In this document: piece after piece, positions 26,437-35,473 of the stretch | Layout: each line of letters begins with the position of its first letter | Numbering within the stretch: position 1 is the stretch's first letter | DNA from: Sarcina sp034439435 | Lineage (GTDB): Bacteria > Bacillota > Clostridia > Clostridiales > Clostridiaceae | Direction of reading: 5' to 3' | Length of the DNA stretch: 64,000 bases | NCBI RefSeq assembly: GCF_034439435.1 | Contig: NZ_JAPCKJ010000004.1 | Span: 62,001 to 126,000 of the forward strand | Notes under the pieces: generated by a model | Told to the model about the DNA's origin: nothing | The model's database searches: none | What the model saw: the letters and a program-made list of their open reading frames with translations, nothing else | Translations under genes and position numbers: made by a program

Positions 26437-27321
26437 TTATTTTGAAAAAAGCAAAAATCTCACTTCATTATTTAAAAATTTGTTTGTTAATTGTTTAATT
26501 ATCAATTTCGAATTTAAAGGAATATAATCCTTTAAAGCATCCTCTATAAGTGAAATTTCATTCAAATTTATATAATCATTACTAATTAATATTAATTTAA
26601 ATAAATTATATTCTTGAATTTTGGAAAAACCGCCTAAAATCCTTAATATTATATCACCTGAAAAGTTTTCACCTTTTCCTTTACCTAAAGTTACTTTGCA
26701 TTTACTTAATTCTTTTCTATAAAGGAACCATTTCTCATATAGATTATTTTTCAATAAAATAAAGTCAGTGAAACTATAAACAACCTCTTTTAAATCCACA
26801 TCATAACTATTTAATAATAATGATATCTCTCCAATTTCCGGATTAAATTCTATAATACTGTTAAAAAATTCTTCTTCATTAAATATAATTAACACCTTTT
26901 CTGAATATACTTCTTTAAAAAGTTCATTTAATTTATTTAAGAATAACTGTATACTCTCTCTAGGAATATCATACTCTCTATTTAATGAATCAAAAAAGAT
27001 TATATTAATAGCATCATTTCCTTTATCACATTTATTTAATTTAAATATGCTTTTAAATGAAAGTTCATCATCTAAGTACTTATTAATAAAACTTTTAGTT
27101 TTTAATGAGAAAAAATCAATAGCAGTCTCTTTTTTATTTAAACATACTCTCTTAAAGTTCTCTTCTTCCTTAAACACTTTCTTTAAATTCTTATTATAAG
27201 TTTTCTTATGTTCCAAAACACTATTCTCAAAGAAATAATTTTCACAATTTAAAACCCTAAGTAGCCCCTCTTCTCTATAACTTAAGGTTTTATCCCCCAC
27301 GTAAAAAAATCTGAATTTCAT
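26437..27321 (-). CDS. hypothetical protein, 294 aa
   Basis: A soluble-looking Lys/Glu/Asn-rich protein beginning MKFRFFYVGDKTLSYREEGL, without signal peptide, membrane helix or recognisable catalytic motif. Hydrophobic strand-like segments recur (INIIFFDSLNREYD, KVLIIFNEEEF, DFILLKNNLY). The ATG at 27321 has only a weak ribosome site (AGGTTTTT). It has its own terminator. I do not recognise a family. Confidence 0.75.
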   Translation of the reverse strand: MKFRFFYVGDKTLSYREEGLLRVLNCENYFFENSVLEHKKTYNKNLKKVFKEEENFKRVCLNKKETAIDFFSLKTKSFINKYLDDELSFKSIFKLNKCDKGNDAINIIFFDSLNREYDIPRESIQLFLNKLNELFKEVYSEKVLIIFNEEEFFNSIIEFNPEIGEISLLLNSYDVDLKEVVYSFTDFILLKNNLYEKWFLYRKELSKCKVTLGKGKGENFSGDIILRILGGFSKIQEYNLFKLILISNDYINLNEISLIEDALKDYIPLNSKLIIKQLTNKFLNNEVRFLLFSK

Positions 27322-27510
27322 AAAAACCTCACAACAACTTATTATTAAATAACTTCCTACAAAGCCCCAAATTATGAAAGCTATTAATAACTTTTCTATT
27401 TATTTAGATAAAATCAACTTATTTATCTATTTCAACTAATTACAATTATATCATACCAATTTCTTCACTAATCTTTAAAAAAGTAAAATTATTAATAATA
27501 GACTCTCTAT

Positions 27511-27574
27511 TAAATAAAAAAATATAGCTGATATAGGCAGAGAAAGTATTCCATCTCCAAGCCCTATCAGCTAT
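27511..27574 (-). terminator. terminator of the ABC exporter operon
   Basis: Arms 27524-27538 and 27561-27574 (ATAGCTGATATAGGC) with a 22-base loop. An A run at 27515-27522 gives Ts on the minus strand. It lies 32 bp after the stop codon. Confidence 0.8.
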
Positions 27575-27606
27575 AATTAAAATCTTATTTAAATTTTATT
27601 TCTTTA

Positions 27607-29463
27607 TTATGAAGCACTGCTTTGTTCAAATTGGCTATTATAAAGTGATGAGTAGAATCCACCTTTCTTTAGAAGCTCTTCATGGTTTCCTTGCTCAACT
27701 ATATCCCCATCTTTCATAACAAGAATTAAGTCTGCATCACGTATAGTAGAAAGTCTATGAGCTATAATAAAGCTTGTTCTTCCTTCCATAAGCTTCTCCA
27801 TAGCCTTTTGGATTAAAAGTTCTGTACGAGTATCAACTGAACTTGTAGCCTCATCAAGTATTAATAATTTAGGATCTTTTAAGAAAGCTCTAGCAATTGT
27901 TAAAAGTTGTTTTTGTCCTTGAGATATATTACTTGCTTCCTCATTTAAAACCATATTATATCCATCTGGTAAAGTTTTTACGAAATGGTCAACATGGGCA
28001 GCCTTAGCCGCTTCTTTAACCTCTGCATCAGTTGCATCTAATCTTCCATAACGTAAGTTTTCCATTATTGTTCCGTTAAATAACCAAGTATCTTGAAGAA
28101 CCATACCAAATAAACTACGTAAATCATTACGTTTGAAGTCTCTTATATCAATGCCATCAATTTTAATGCTTCCACTATTTATATCGTAGAATCTCATTAA
28201 TAATTTAACTATTGTTGTCTTACCTGCTCCTGTAGGTCCAACTATAGCAACCTTTTGACCTGGTTTAACATCTACTGAGAAGTCATTTATGATTATTTTA
28301 TCTGGATTATATCCAAAGTGAACATCCTCAAAATCAACTTCACCTTTTATCTCTGAAGTATCTACTGAAGTTTCTGGATCCTTAACTTCGTTTTCTTCAT
28401 CTAAGAATTCAAATACTCTCTCAGCTGCAGCTGCTGTTGATTGCATTATATTAGCAACCTGAGCCATCTGAGATATTGGTTGGTTAAATGAACGTACATA
28501 TTGTATAAACGCTTGTATATCCCCAACTGTTATAATACTTTTAACTGTTAACCATCCACCAAGTATTGAAACTAAAACATATCCTAAGTTTCCTACAAAA
28601 GACATGATTGGCATCATCATACCTGATAAAAATTGTGATTTCCAAGCTGATTTATATAAAGTATCATTTAATTCATTAAATTCATTAGCTGAAACCTCTT
28701 CTCTATTGAAAGCCTTCATTATATTGTGACCACCATAAACCTCTTCTACTTGGCCATTAAGATGTCCTAAATATTCTTGTTGAGATTTAAAGTATTTTTG
28801 AGATTTCTTAACAACTAATGATATAAGAATCATTGAAATTGGTAGTATTATGAATGTTGCTAAAGTCATAATCCAACTTATTGAGAACATCATAATTAAT
28901 ACACCAATTAAAGTAACTACTGAAGTTATTATCTGTGATAAACTTTGGTTTAAAGTTTGGCTCACAGTATCAACATCATTTGTTATTCTTGATAATACTT
29001 CACCATTTGTTCTTGTATCAAAATACTTAAGAGGTAAAGTATCCATCTTTTCTGAAATTTGTTTTCTTAAATTATAAGAAACCTTTTGAGCAACACCTGC
29101 CATTATGAAGGATTGTATAAATCCAAATAAGGCACTGATTAAGTATAAAGCTACTAAAATAATAGCTATATTACCAATGTATCCAAAATCTATAGAAGCA
29201 TTTGGAACACCAGTTATTTTTTCCATTATTCCTTCAAATATTTTTGTAGTTGCCTTACCTAAAACTTTAGGTCCAACTATTGAGAAGGCAGCACTTCCTA
29301 TAGCAAATAATATTACTATAGCTATAGATAAACTATAAGGCTTTAAGTAAACCCCAAGCTTTTTCATTGTTCCTTTAAAATCTTTTGCTTTTTCAACAGC
29401 TCTTGGACCGCCGCCCATTCTACCTATTGGACCGCCCATTCCGCCTTTTCTTTCTTTACTCAT
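27607..29463 (-). CDS. ABC exporter half-transporter, canonical NBD
   Basis: A 618-aa fused permease-ATPase. A Gly-rich N-terminus precedes six helices (about 45-330). The nucleotide-binding domain has Walker A with K415 (GPTGAGKTT), signature ISQGQKQLLTIARA (SQGQ variant), Walker B LLILDEATSSVD with catalytic E538, and switch histidine in FIIAHRLST. It overlaps the upstream ABC gene by 8 nt. The pair is probably a heterodimeric multidrug- or lipid-type exporter; the intact catalytic site sits in this subunit. Confidence 0.93.
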   Translation of the reverse strand: MSKERKGGMGGPIGRMGGGPRAVEKAKDFKGTMKKLGVYLKPYSLSIAIVILFAIGSAAFSIVGPKVLGKATTKIFEGIMEKITGVPNASIDFGYIGNIAIILVALYLISALFGFIQSFIMAGVAQKVSYNLRKQISEKMDTLPLKYFDTRTNGEVLSRITNDVDTVSQTLNQSLSQIITSVVTLIGVLIMMFSISWIMTLATFIILPISMILISLVVKKSQKYFKSQQEYLGHLNGQVEEVYGGHNIMKAFNREEVSANEFNELNDTLYKSAWKSQFLSGMMMPIMSFVGNLGYVLVSILGGWLTVKSIITVGDIQAFIQYVRSFNQPISQMAQVANIMQSTAAAAERVFEFLDEENEVKDPETSVDTSEIKGEVDFEDVHFGYNPDKIIINDFSVDVKPGQKVAIVGPTGAGKTTIVKLLMRFYDINSGSIKIDGIDIRDFKRNDLRSLFGMVLQDTWLFNGTIMENLRYGRLDATDAEVKEAAKAAHVDHFVKTLPDGYNMVLNEEASNISQGQKQLLTIARAFLKDPKLLILDEATSSVDTRTELLIQKAMEKLMEGRTSFIIAHRLSTIRDADLILVMKDGDIVEQGNHEELLKKGGFYSSLYNSQFEQSSAS

Positions 29464-31753
29464 TACCTAGCTCCTCCTTTGAAAGTTGAGATAAAGCTAT
29501 TTGCTTATAAACCTCACAATTTTCTAGAAGTTCTTTATGAGTTCCTTTACCAACAATCTTACCCTCATCAAGTACGATTATTTGATCAGCTCCCATAATT
29601 GTACTTATTCTTTGTGCAACTATAAGCATAGTACTATGTGATGTTTTCTCATTAAGAGATTTTCTAACAGCAGCATCTGTCTTAAAGTCAAGAGCTGAGA
29701 AACTATCATCAAATATATATACATCAGGTTTTTTAACTAAAGCTCTTGCAATAGAAAGTCTCTGTTTTTGTCCACCAGATACGTTGGTACCACCTTGTGA
29801 AATCTCTTCTGCATATTTTAAAGCTTTAGTATTTATGAACTCAGAAGCTTGAGCAATATTTGCTGCTTCTTCTAAATCTTCTAAAAGAGCATCCTCATCA
29901 CCATATTTTAAGTTACTTTCAATAGTACCTGAGAATAATACTCCTTTTTGAGGAACATATCCTATTTTATCTCTTAAATCATGTTGTGAAACATTTCTTA
30001 TATCTGTTCCATCAACTAAGATTTCTCCTTCTGTAACATCGTAGAAACGTGGTATTAAGTTAACTAAAGTAGACTTACCACTACCAGTTCCTCCAATGAA
30101 AGCAGTTGTTTTACCTGGTTTCGCAGTGAATGAAATATCTTTTAAAATATATTCCTCTGCACCTGGATACTTGAATGAAACATCTTTAAATTCAACATAT
30201 CCTCTTTTACTTTCATCAAATTCACCTTTCTTTTCAGGATCTTTTATACTTTCATCAGTATCTAAAACCTCAGCTATACGTTGACCTGAAACTGATGCTC
30301 TTGGAAGCATTACTGATACCATAGATATCATTAAGAATGCCATGATGATTTGCATTGTGTATTGGATAAATGCCATCATATCTCCGACTTGCATAACACC
30401 ATCATTTACATTGTGAGCTCCAACCCAAACTATAAGAACAGTTATAAGGTTCATTATAAGCATCATAAGTGGCATCATTCCACCCATTATTCTATTAACA
30501 AAAAGGTTTGTTTTAGTGAGATCTTTGTTTACTCCATCGAACTTATCTTCTTGATACTTTTCTGTATTGAAAGCACGAATTACTAGCATACCTGTAAGTG
30601 ACTCACGAGCTACTAAGTTAAGTTTATCAACAAGTTTTTGAACTAACTTGAATTTTGGAATAGCTAGTCCAAACATAACTATTACTAATGAAAGTATAGC
30701 AGCTAGTGCTACGGCAATTATCCATGACATTCCAGTATCAGTTTTTACAACTCTGAAAATACCTCCTAGACCTAAAATAGGTGCATAGAAAACTATTCTT
30801 AGAAGCATAACCATAAGAGTTTGTATCTGTTGAATATCATTTGTACTACGTGTTATAAGTGATGCTGTAGAAAACTTATCAAATTCTGCATTTGAGAATC
30901 TAACAACTTTTCCAAAAACCATACCACGAAGATTTTTTCCAAAGCCAGCAGCAACTCTTGAAGCTATTAATGTTACTGCTACTGCAGCAACCATACTTCC
31001 TAAGGCTAAAAGAACCATTATTCCTCCAGTTCTTAGTATATATTGGCTTTGTATATTTTCTACACTCATACCTAAATCAGTATATTGAGTTTTAATAAAA
31101 GATGCAGCTGTTTGAGTAATCATACTCTCTGGCATATCTGCAAACTTATCATTAATTTGCTTTAGCATATCATTCTTTTGAGCCTCTGGCATATTTTTTA
31201 TCATAAAGAATGGATCTGTATTTGCAGGTAATCCTTTCATTTGATTACCTGTTGGTGCCTTTGCCTCCATATTAGCTGGAGCATTTTCTGAAGCACCTGT
31301 TTGACCTGAGTTTTCCATTAATCCTTGTAAGCCTTTTTCTTCAATTCCACCTACAATAATTATTGCTTTTCCCATAATAGGATTTAATTCATTTATAACA
31401 TCTTTATCTTTTGTGTTAAGCTTATAAATTGCCTCATTCTCTAAAGCTGGATAATCTTTAATATATTTATCATAATCACTTTGAGATAGAGTGTTTTTAT
31501 CTAACAATATATAATTACTTTCTACTTTTTTCTTCTCATCTTTGCTAATAAATAGTGTTAGCTTATCAAATTCTGATTGACTAATCACTTTAGGAACAGC
31601 ATTTTCTATACCACCTTGCTGAATTCCTACGTTAACGATGTTTGACATGTAATCTGGTAAAGATAAATCAAACATTGCCTGAGCAAAAAGAAGTACTATA
31701 ACAGCTAAAATTGATGCCGTAAATGGTTTTAAGTATTTAATTAGCTTTGACAT
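29456..31753 (-). CDS. ABC exporter half-transporter with degenerate NBD and large external loop
   Basis: A 765-aa fused permease-ATPase. Between helix 1 and helix 2 there is a roughly 200-residue extracytoplasmic insertion (about 33-238, Met/Asn/Gln-rich in the middle). The NBD has Walker A with K560 (GGTGSGKST), signature NVSGGQKQRLSIARA and Walker B VYIFDDSFSALD, where D683 replaces the catalytic glutamate. The switch position reads LIVAQRIST (Gln for His). These are the usual marks of the non-hydrolysing site in heterodimeric exporters. It is the first gene of the operon, divergent from a MarR gene. Confidence 0.93.
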   Translation of the reverse strand: MSKLIKYLKPFTASILAVIVLLFAQAMFDLSLPDYMSNIVNVGIQQGGIENAVPKVISQSEFDKLTLFISKDEKKKVESNYILLDKNTLSQSDYDKYIKDYPALENEAIYKLNTKDKDVINELNPIMGKAIIIVGGIEEKGLQGLMENSGQTGASENAPANMEAKAPTGNQMKGLPANTDPFFMIKNMPEAQKNDMLKQINDKFADMPESMITQTAASFIKTQYTDLGMSVENIQSQYILRTGGIMVLLALGSMVAAVAVTLIASRVAAGFGKNLRGMVFGKVVRFSNAEFDKFSTASLITRSTNDIQQIQTLMVMLLRIVFYAPILGLGGIFRVVKTDTGMSWIIAVALAAILSLVIVMFGLAIPKFKLVQKLVDKLNLVARESLTGMLVIRAFNTEKYQEDKFDGVNKDLTKTNLFVNRIMGGMMPLMMLIMNLITVLIVWVGAHNVNDGVMQVGDMMAFIQYTMQIIMAFLMISMVSVMLPRASVSGQRIAEVLDTDESIKDPEKKGEFDESKRGYVEFKDVSFKYPGAEEYILKDISFTAKPGKTTAFIGGTGSGKSTLVNLIPRFYDVTEGEILVDGTDIRNVSQHDLRDKIGYVPQKGVLFSGTIESNLKYGDEDALLEDLEEAANIAQASEFINTKALKYAEEISQGGTNVSGGQKQRLSIARALVKKPDVYIFDDSFSALDFKTDAAVRKSLNEKTSHSTMLIVAQRISTIMGADQIIVLDEGKIVGKGTHKELLENCEVYKQIALSQLSKEELGNE

Positions 31754-31815
31754 GTATTTCCCTCTTTTCTTTGTATATTTTTAATTGATCTCTTATTAGT
31801 TATATTTTAATATTA

Positions 31816-31881
31816 ATTATATTTTTATAACTATTCTATGTCAATAACTATTTTTAGTGTATAATATGTATATATAGTTAT
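31816..31881. promoter_or_regulatory. ABC operon promoter with candidate MarR operator
   Basis: On the minus strand TTGACA (31844-31839), 17 bp, TATAAT (31821-31816) is a near-consensus promoter for the ABC genes. ATAACTAT occurs at 31827-31834 and 31844-31851, and inverted as ATAGTTAT at 31874-31881. The repeats overlap the promoter and face the divergent marR gene. This is consistent with MarR repression of both genes, but not shown. Confidence 0.65.
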
Positions 31882-31981
31882 AATATAAGGTGTTTGCTAC
31901 TATATAATGATTTTTTTAAATTATCCACTTATTATATTATACATCAAATTAATTTTATCAACTTAATGATAGGAGGTAAAA

Positions 31982-32428
31982 ATGAGTACCGTAGAAATTT
32001 TGAATGGAGCTTCCGAAGAGCTTTATACATTGTTATTATGTTTAAATAGAAAAGTATTTAGTCATGACGATATTGTTAAAAGACTGTCTATTCCACCATC
32101 ACATGCCAAGGTTGTATTTCATTTACATTGTGGTGGAGAGGCTTCCGTTTCTGAAATAGCAAAGCATTTATCTATATCAAAATCAAATATGACTCCAATT
32201 ATAGATAAACTTATTCAAGAAAATTTAGTTGAAAGATTTACTGACCCTAATGATAGAAGAATTATTAGGGTTAGGGTAACAGAAAAAGGACATAACTTTT
32301 GTATAAAGCAAAGAGAGAAAACTAAAAAACATCTTAGGGAAAAAATTTCTTCACTTTCACCATGCGAATTAGCTAAAGTAAAAGATTTAGCAAAAGAACT
32401 TAATTGTATTTTTTCTAAAATAGAATAA
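31982..32428 (+). CDS. MarR family transcriptional regulator
   Basis: A 148-aa winged-helix protein with AKVVFHLHCGGEASVSEIAKHLSISKSNMTPIIDKLIQENLVERF and wing DPNDRRIIRVRVTEKG. ATG 31982 follows AGGAGG. It is divergent from the ABC exporter operon with 228 bp between them, and candidate operators lie in that gap. Likely the local repressor, responding to an exported compound; this is inferred from arrangement. Confidence 0.9.
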   Translation: MSTVEILNGASEELYTLLLCLNRKVFSHDDIVKRLSIPPSHAKVVFHLHCGGEASVSEIAKHLSISKSNMTPIIDKLIQENLVERFTDPNDRRIIRVRVTEKGHNFCIKQREKTKKHLREKISSLSPCELAKVKDLAKELNCIFSKIE

Positions 32429-32433
32429 CTACA

Positions 32434-32466
32434 ATAAAGCACATACATAAAATGTATGTGCTTTAT
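32434..32466 (+). terminator. terminator after marR
   Basis: Perfect 15-bp arms ATAAAGCACATACAT (32434-32448) and 32452-32466 with a three-base loop, followed by CATTTTTAATTTT. Confidence 0.88.
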
Positions 32467-32662
32467 CATTTTTAATTTTATATATGTTAATACTCTAAGA
32501 ATATTCATTTTATTAAAATAATCAATATATTCATACTGACTATAAGACACAGCGTTTAATACTGTATTATTTCTTTTTTCTCTCTTAATCTCTTATAAAA
32601 TGACAAAAGAATATTTAGCTATTATAATATTATTACTATATGAATTAATTGGAGGAAAACAA

Positions 32663-33094
32663 ATGAAAAAAGTTTATTTAGCTAGTCCATTTTTTAATGA
32701 TGCTGAACTTGAAAGAATGCATGGAGTTCTTAAAATATTAAGGGAAGATAGAGGATTTGATGTCTTTGCCCCTTTCGAGCTTAAAAGCGATCTTGAATTT
32801 GGTTCAAAGGAATGGAGAACTGAAACTTTTCATGCTGATTTAAGTGGAATTAAAAACGCTGATGTTATGGTTTCTATAATAAGCAATGGAAACTATTCAG
32901 ATAGTGGAACAGCCTGGGAATGTGGATATGCATATGCAATGGGTAAGCCAGTTATAGTAGTAAACCTAACTGGAAAACCAGTTAACTTAATGATAAGTGA
33001 TAGTTTAACTTCTTACATAGATTCTTTAGAGGCATTAAAAACTTATGACTTTGATAAATTAGAAAAAACTGAATATACAGGTCCTGTATTTTAG
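32663..33094 (+). CDS. nucleoside 2-deoxyribosyltransferase
   Basis: A 143-aa protein that exchanges bases on 2-deoxyribosides in nucleotide salvage. The family start KKVYLASPFFNDAELERM, the DVMVSIISNGNYSDSGTAWECGYAYAMGKPV block with the catalytic glutamate in AWECGYA, and the C-terminal NLMISDSLTSYI are visible. ATG 32663 lies eight bases after GGAGG (32651-32655); a longer reading from 32600 has no ribosome site. Monocistronic. Confidence 0.9.
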   Translation: MKKVYLASPFFNDAELERMHGVLKILREDRGFDVFAPFELKSDLEFGSKEWRTETFHADLSGIKNADVMVSIISNGNYSDSGTAWECGYAYAMGKPVIVVNLTGKPVNLMISDSLTSYIDSLEALKTYDFDKLEKTEYTGPVF

Positions 33095-33113
33095 TCTTAT
33101 ATCTTTAAATAAG

Positions 33114-33192
33114 ACTCTGTTTTAGGTGAATGTTGATTTTTAGATAGTCTTACAGTTCTATCTAAAAATCAAAACTAGTTTAAAATATAGCC
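33114..33192. repeat. MITE-like element, copy D (minimal hairpin)
   Basis: Only the two ends remain: CTCTGTTTTAGGTGAATG and TTGATTTTTAGATAG facing CTATCTAAAAATCAA, then CTAGTTTAAAATATAGCC. They are separated by about 10 bases, so the transcript folds into a perfect 15-bp hairpin. Confidence 0.75.
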
Positions 33193-33212
33193 TTTTAAAT
33201 AAAAAGAATATA

Positions 33213-33250
33213 ATAATGAATTAAAAAGCTATTCTTTTTTAATTCATTAT
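33213..33250 (+). terminator. terminator downstream of the deoxyribosyltransferase gene
   Basis: Arms 33213-33228 and 33234-33250 (ATAATGAATTAAAAAG) with a short loop. It lies beyond the repeat copy, which may have been inserted between gene and terminator. Confidence 0.6.
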
Positions 33251-33371
33251 AAATCCATCAACTTATTTTACCAAACAAAAAACTCTAAATTCATAATATC
33301 TCTTAATTTTTATAATAATATTTAATAAAAGTATATTAAAAAAAATTATAATAGTATAAGGAGTGTTTTTA

Positions 33372-34031
33372 ATGAAGAAAGAAATTATTGAAGCCTTAGA
33401 GTTTAGACATGCTTGTAAAATTTTTGATGATACAAAAGAAATAAATGATGAGGATTTTAAATTAATACTTGAGTCCGGAAGACTTGCACCAAGTTCAATG
33501 GGACTTGAACCATGGAAATTTGTTGTTATAGACAATCAACAATATAAAGATAAATTAGGAGAAGCTTCATGGGGAGGAAGAAGGCAAATACCTACTTGTA
33601 GCAAATTTGTCGTTATTCTTACTAGAAATGGCAACTCTATTAAGTATGATTCAGAATATATAGATCATTTACTAAAGGATATAAGAAAAGTTCCTGAAGA
33701 AATATCAAATCAAATAAAAAACACCTTAAAAGAACTTGAAATTTCAAGATTTGATATAGAAAATAGAGATGATTTAATATTAATGTATTCAAATACTCAA
33801 AGTCACTTAGCTCTTATGAATATGATGTATACAGCATCACTTCTTAAAATAGATTCATGTGCTATAGGTGGCTATGATAAGAAAACTTTAGAAGATATAC
33901 TTATTAAGGAAGGTGTATTAGATAAAGATGAGTTTGAGATTGGTATTACTGTTGCCTTTGGCTATAGAAAAGAAGAACCAAGACCAAAAGCAAGACAAAA
34001 GTTTGATGATGTAGTAACATTTATTAAATAG
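33372..34031 (+). CDS. NAD(P)H nitroreductase family protein
   Basis: A 219-aa FMN-dependent nitroreductase. It shows EALEFRHACKIFDD (FMN phosphate-binding Arg-His), LESGRLAPSSMGLEPWKFVVI, and the C-terminal half SHLALMNMMYTASLLKIDSCAIGGYDKKTLEDIL with FGYRKEEPRPKAR. It probably reduces nitro compounds, quinones or flavins. ATG 33372 lies eight bases after AAGGAG; GTG 33363 is inside that site. It is followed by a terminator. Confidence 0.9.
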   Translation: MKKEIIEALEFRHACKIFDDTKEINDEDFKLILESGRLAPSSMGLEPWKFVVIDNQQYKDKLGEASWGGRRQIPTCSKFVVILTRNGNSIKYDSEYIDHLLKDIRKVPEEISNQIKNTLKELEISRFDIENRDDLILMYSNTQSHLALMNMMYTASLLKIDSCAIGGYDKKTLEDILIKEGVLDKDEFEIGITVAFGYRKEEPRPKARQKFDDVVTFIK

Positions 34032-34036
34032 CTAAT

Positions 34037-34085
34037 AAAAGAGGATGTATTAAAGTTCTAAGTTACTTTTTATACATTCTCTTTT
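34037..34085 (+). terminator. terminator after nitroreductase gene
   Basis: Imperfect 20-bp arms (AAAAGAGGATGTATTAAAGT against ACTTTTTATACATTCTCTTTT) six bases after the stop, then ACTTTTTG. Confidence 0.75.
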
Positions 34086-34190
34086 ACTTTTTGTAATAAC
34101 TATGTGAATATTTTAGTTAATTATTAATTCAAACTAAAATTTAATGCTATTTTTATAAGTATATTCTATTCTTTATTTAAGATACAGTCT

Positions 34191-34260
34191 AACTAAATTC
34201 CATTAGTAAGCTCAAGCTAGCAAATTAAAAATTTGAGCTTTTGCTTAATTTAATTAGTTT
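34191..34260. repeat. intergenic hairpin related to the MITE-like family
   Basis: Palindrome with AACTAAATTCCATTAGTAAG facing CTTAATTTAATTAGTT. The core CAAATTAAAAATTTGAGCTT is also found inside repeat copy B (near 17693-17715). It has no coding capacity. Confidence 0.5.
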
Positions 34261-34313
34261 TAAATTAATAACCTAAAATCAATAATAACTTAGAAATATA
34301 GCTATTTTTAATC

Positions 34314-35108
34314 CTATATTAGACCTAATTCTATAAGAGCTTTATAGATACCTTCATTAGGTACATTTTCTGTTTGCTTATATGCATGTGGTAATAATGT
34401 TTCATGAGCATCACCCATAGCTATTCCATATTTAACTCTTTGGAACATTTCTATATCATTTTCCCCATCACCAAAAGCATATGTATCCTTATCTGTTAAT
34501 CCTAATTCATTTATTAAGTGTTCTATTCCATGAGCCTTTGTACACCCTACTCTATACATATCATAAGATATTTGACCTGGATGTTGCATAAATACATACT
34601 CATCCTTAAATCTTTCAAAAATATCCTTGAAATCCTCTTTTTCATTATCGATTATAACAAGCTTGTTTGCAGAAAGCTCTTCTTCTGTCCAATCAGCCTT
34701 AAAACTCTCTTCTGGAAGTGAGAATGTTTCTACTATATGTTTCACTACATCTTTATTTAAAACATAGCTGGCTTTTTGTCCTTCTAAAATAAAGTTAATA
34801 TCATGTTCAACACAATAATCCATGATTTCTTTTAATTTCTCTAATTCTATATCATTATTAAGTACAACTTCATTATTTAATTCTATGTATGTTCCATTAG
34901 ATGCTATATATCCATCTAATTCTAACTCTTTTAACCCTTCATCAACAAAGCTCATTGGACGGCCTGTTGCAAGCATAGTTAAATATCCGTTCTCTTTTAA
35001 CTTTTTTATTGCCTCTTTAGTCTTATTTGATGGTTTGTATAGTCCTTTGCTACAATCAATTAATGTACCATCTACATCAAAAAATACTACTCCTTTTAAA
35101 TTCTCCAT
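34314..35108 (-). CDS. Cof-type HAD-IIB phosphatase
   Basis: A 264-aa phosphohydrolase. Motif I is FFDVDGTLID with the nucleophile and acid aspartates. Motif II threonine is in MLATGRP, and K plus motif IV are in NKLVIIDNE and FGDGENDIEMF. The C2B cap lies between about residues 80 and 180. It probably dephosphorylates sugar phosphates or related metabolites. ATG 35108 fits AAGGATGG; an in-frame ATG four codons earlier overlaps that site. Confidence 0.88.
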   Translation of the reverse strand: MENLKGVVFFDVDGTLIDCSKGLYKPSNKTKEAIKKLKENGYLTMLATGRPMSFVDEGLKELELDGYIASNGTYIELNNEVVLNNDIELEKLKEIMDYCVEHDINFILEGQKASYVLNKDVVKHIVETFSLPEESFKADWTEEELSANKLVIIDNEKEDFKDIFERFKDEYVFMQHPGQISYDMYRVGCTKAHGIEHLINELGLTDKDTYAFGDGENDIEMFQRVKYGIAMGDAHETLLPHAYKQTENVPNEGIYKALIELGLI

Positions 35109-35120
35109 AATTTTCACCAT

Positions 35121-35380
35121 CCTTATTTAAATATAAAATACAAATAAGAAAACTTGTCCTAGTTTTCACAGTTCTTATAATATCACATTTTTTCTTCCTA
35201 TTATAAACCTTTTCATGATAATTAACCTAAATATAATAAATATACTTCCTTTATTCTTTCTTCTCCTTAAATTTATATAAAAACCTCATCTCATAAATAT
35301 AATATTTTTTTATTTTTCTTTTAGTATTTATGCTTATTTTTTTAATTTATATATTCTACTTTAAAATAGCAATAGCCTTT
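35121..35380. other. AT-rich intergenic spacer
   Basis: About 260 bases with the HAD gene promoter presumably near its start. No ORF, repeat copy or structured RNA is evident; the terminator of the PTS operon follows. Confidence 0.4.
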
Positions 35381-35423
35381 ATATAAAAAAAGTTGCAAAT
35401 GAATATAAATTACATTTACAACT
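35381..35423 (-). terminator. terminator of the PTS operon
   Basis: 11-bp arms 35391-35401 and 35413-35423 (AGTTGCAAATG, one mismatch), with ten As at 35381-35390 that read as a T tract on the minus strand. Confidence 0.8.
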
Positions 35424-35473
35424 CTTCTTTTATTATATATAAATATACTTAACCTATAATACAAAGTTTATTT

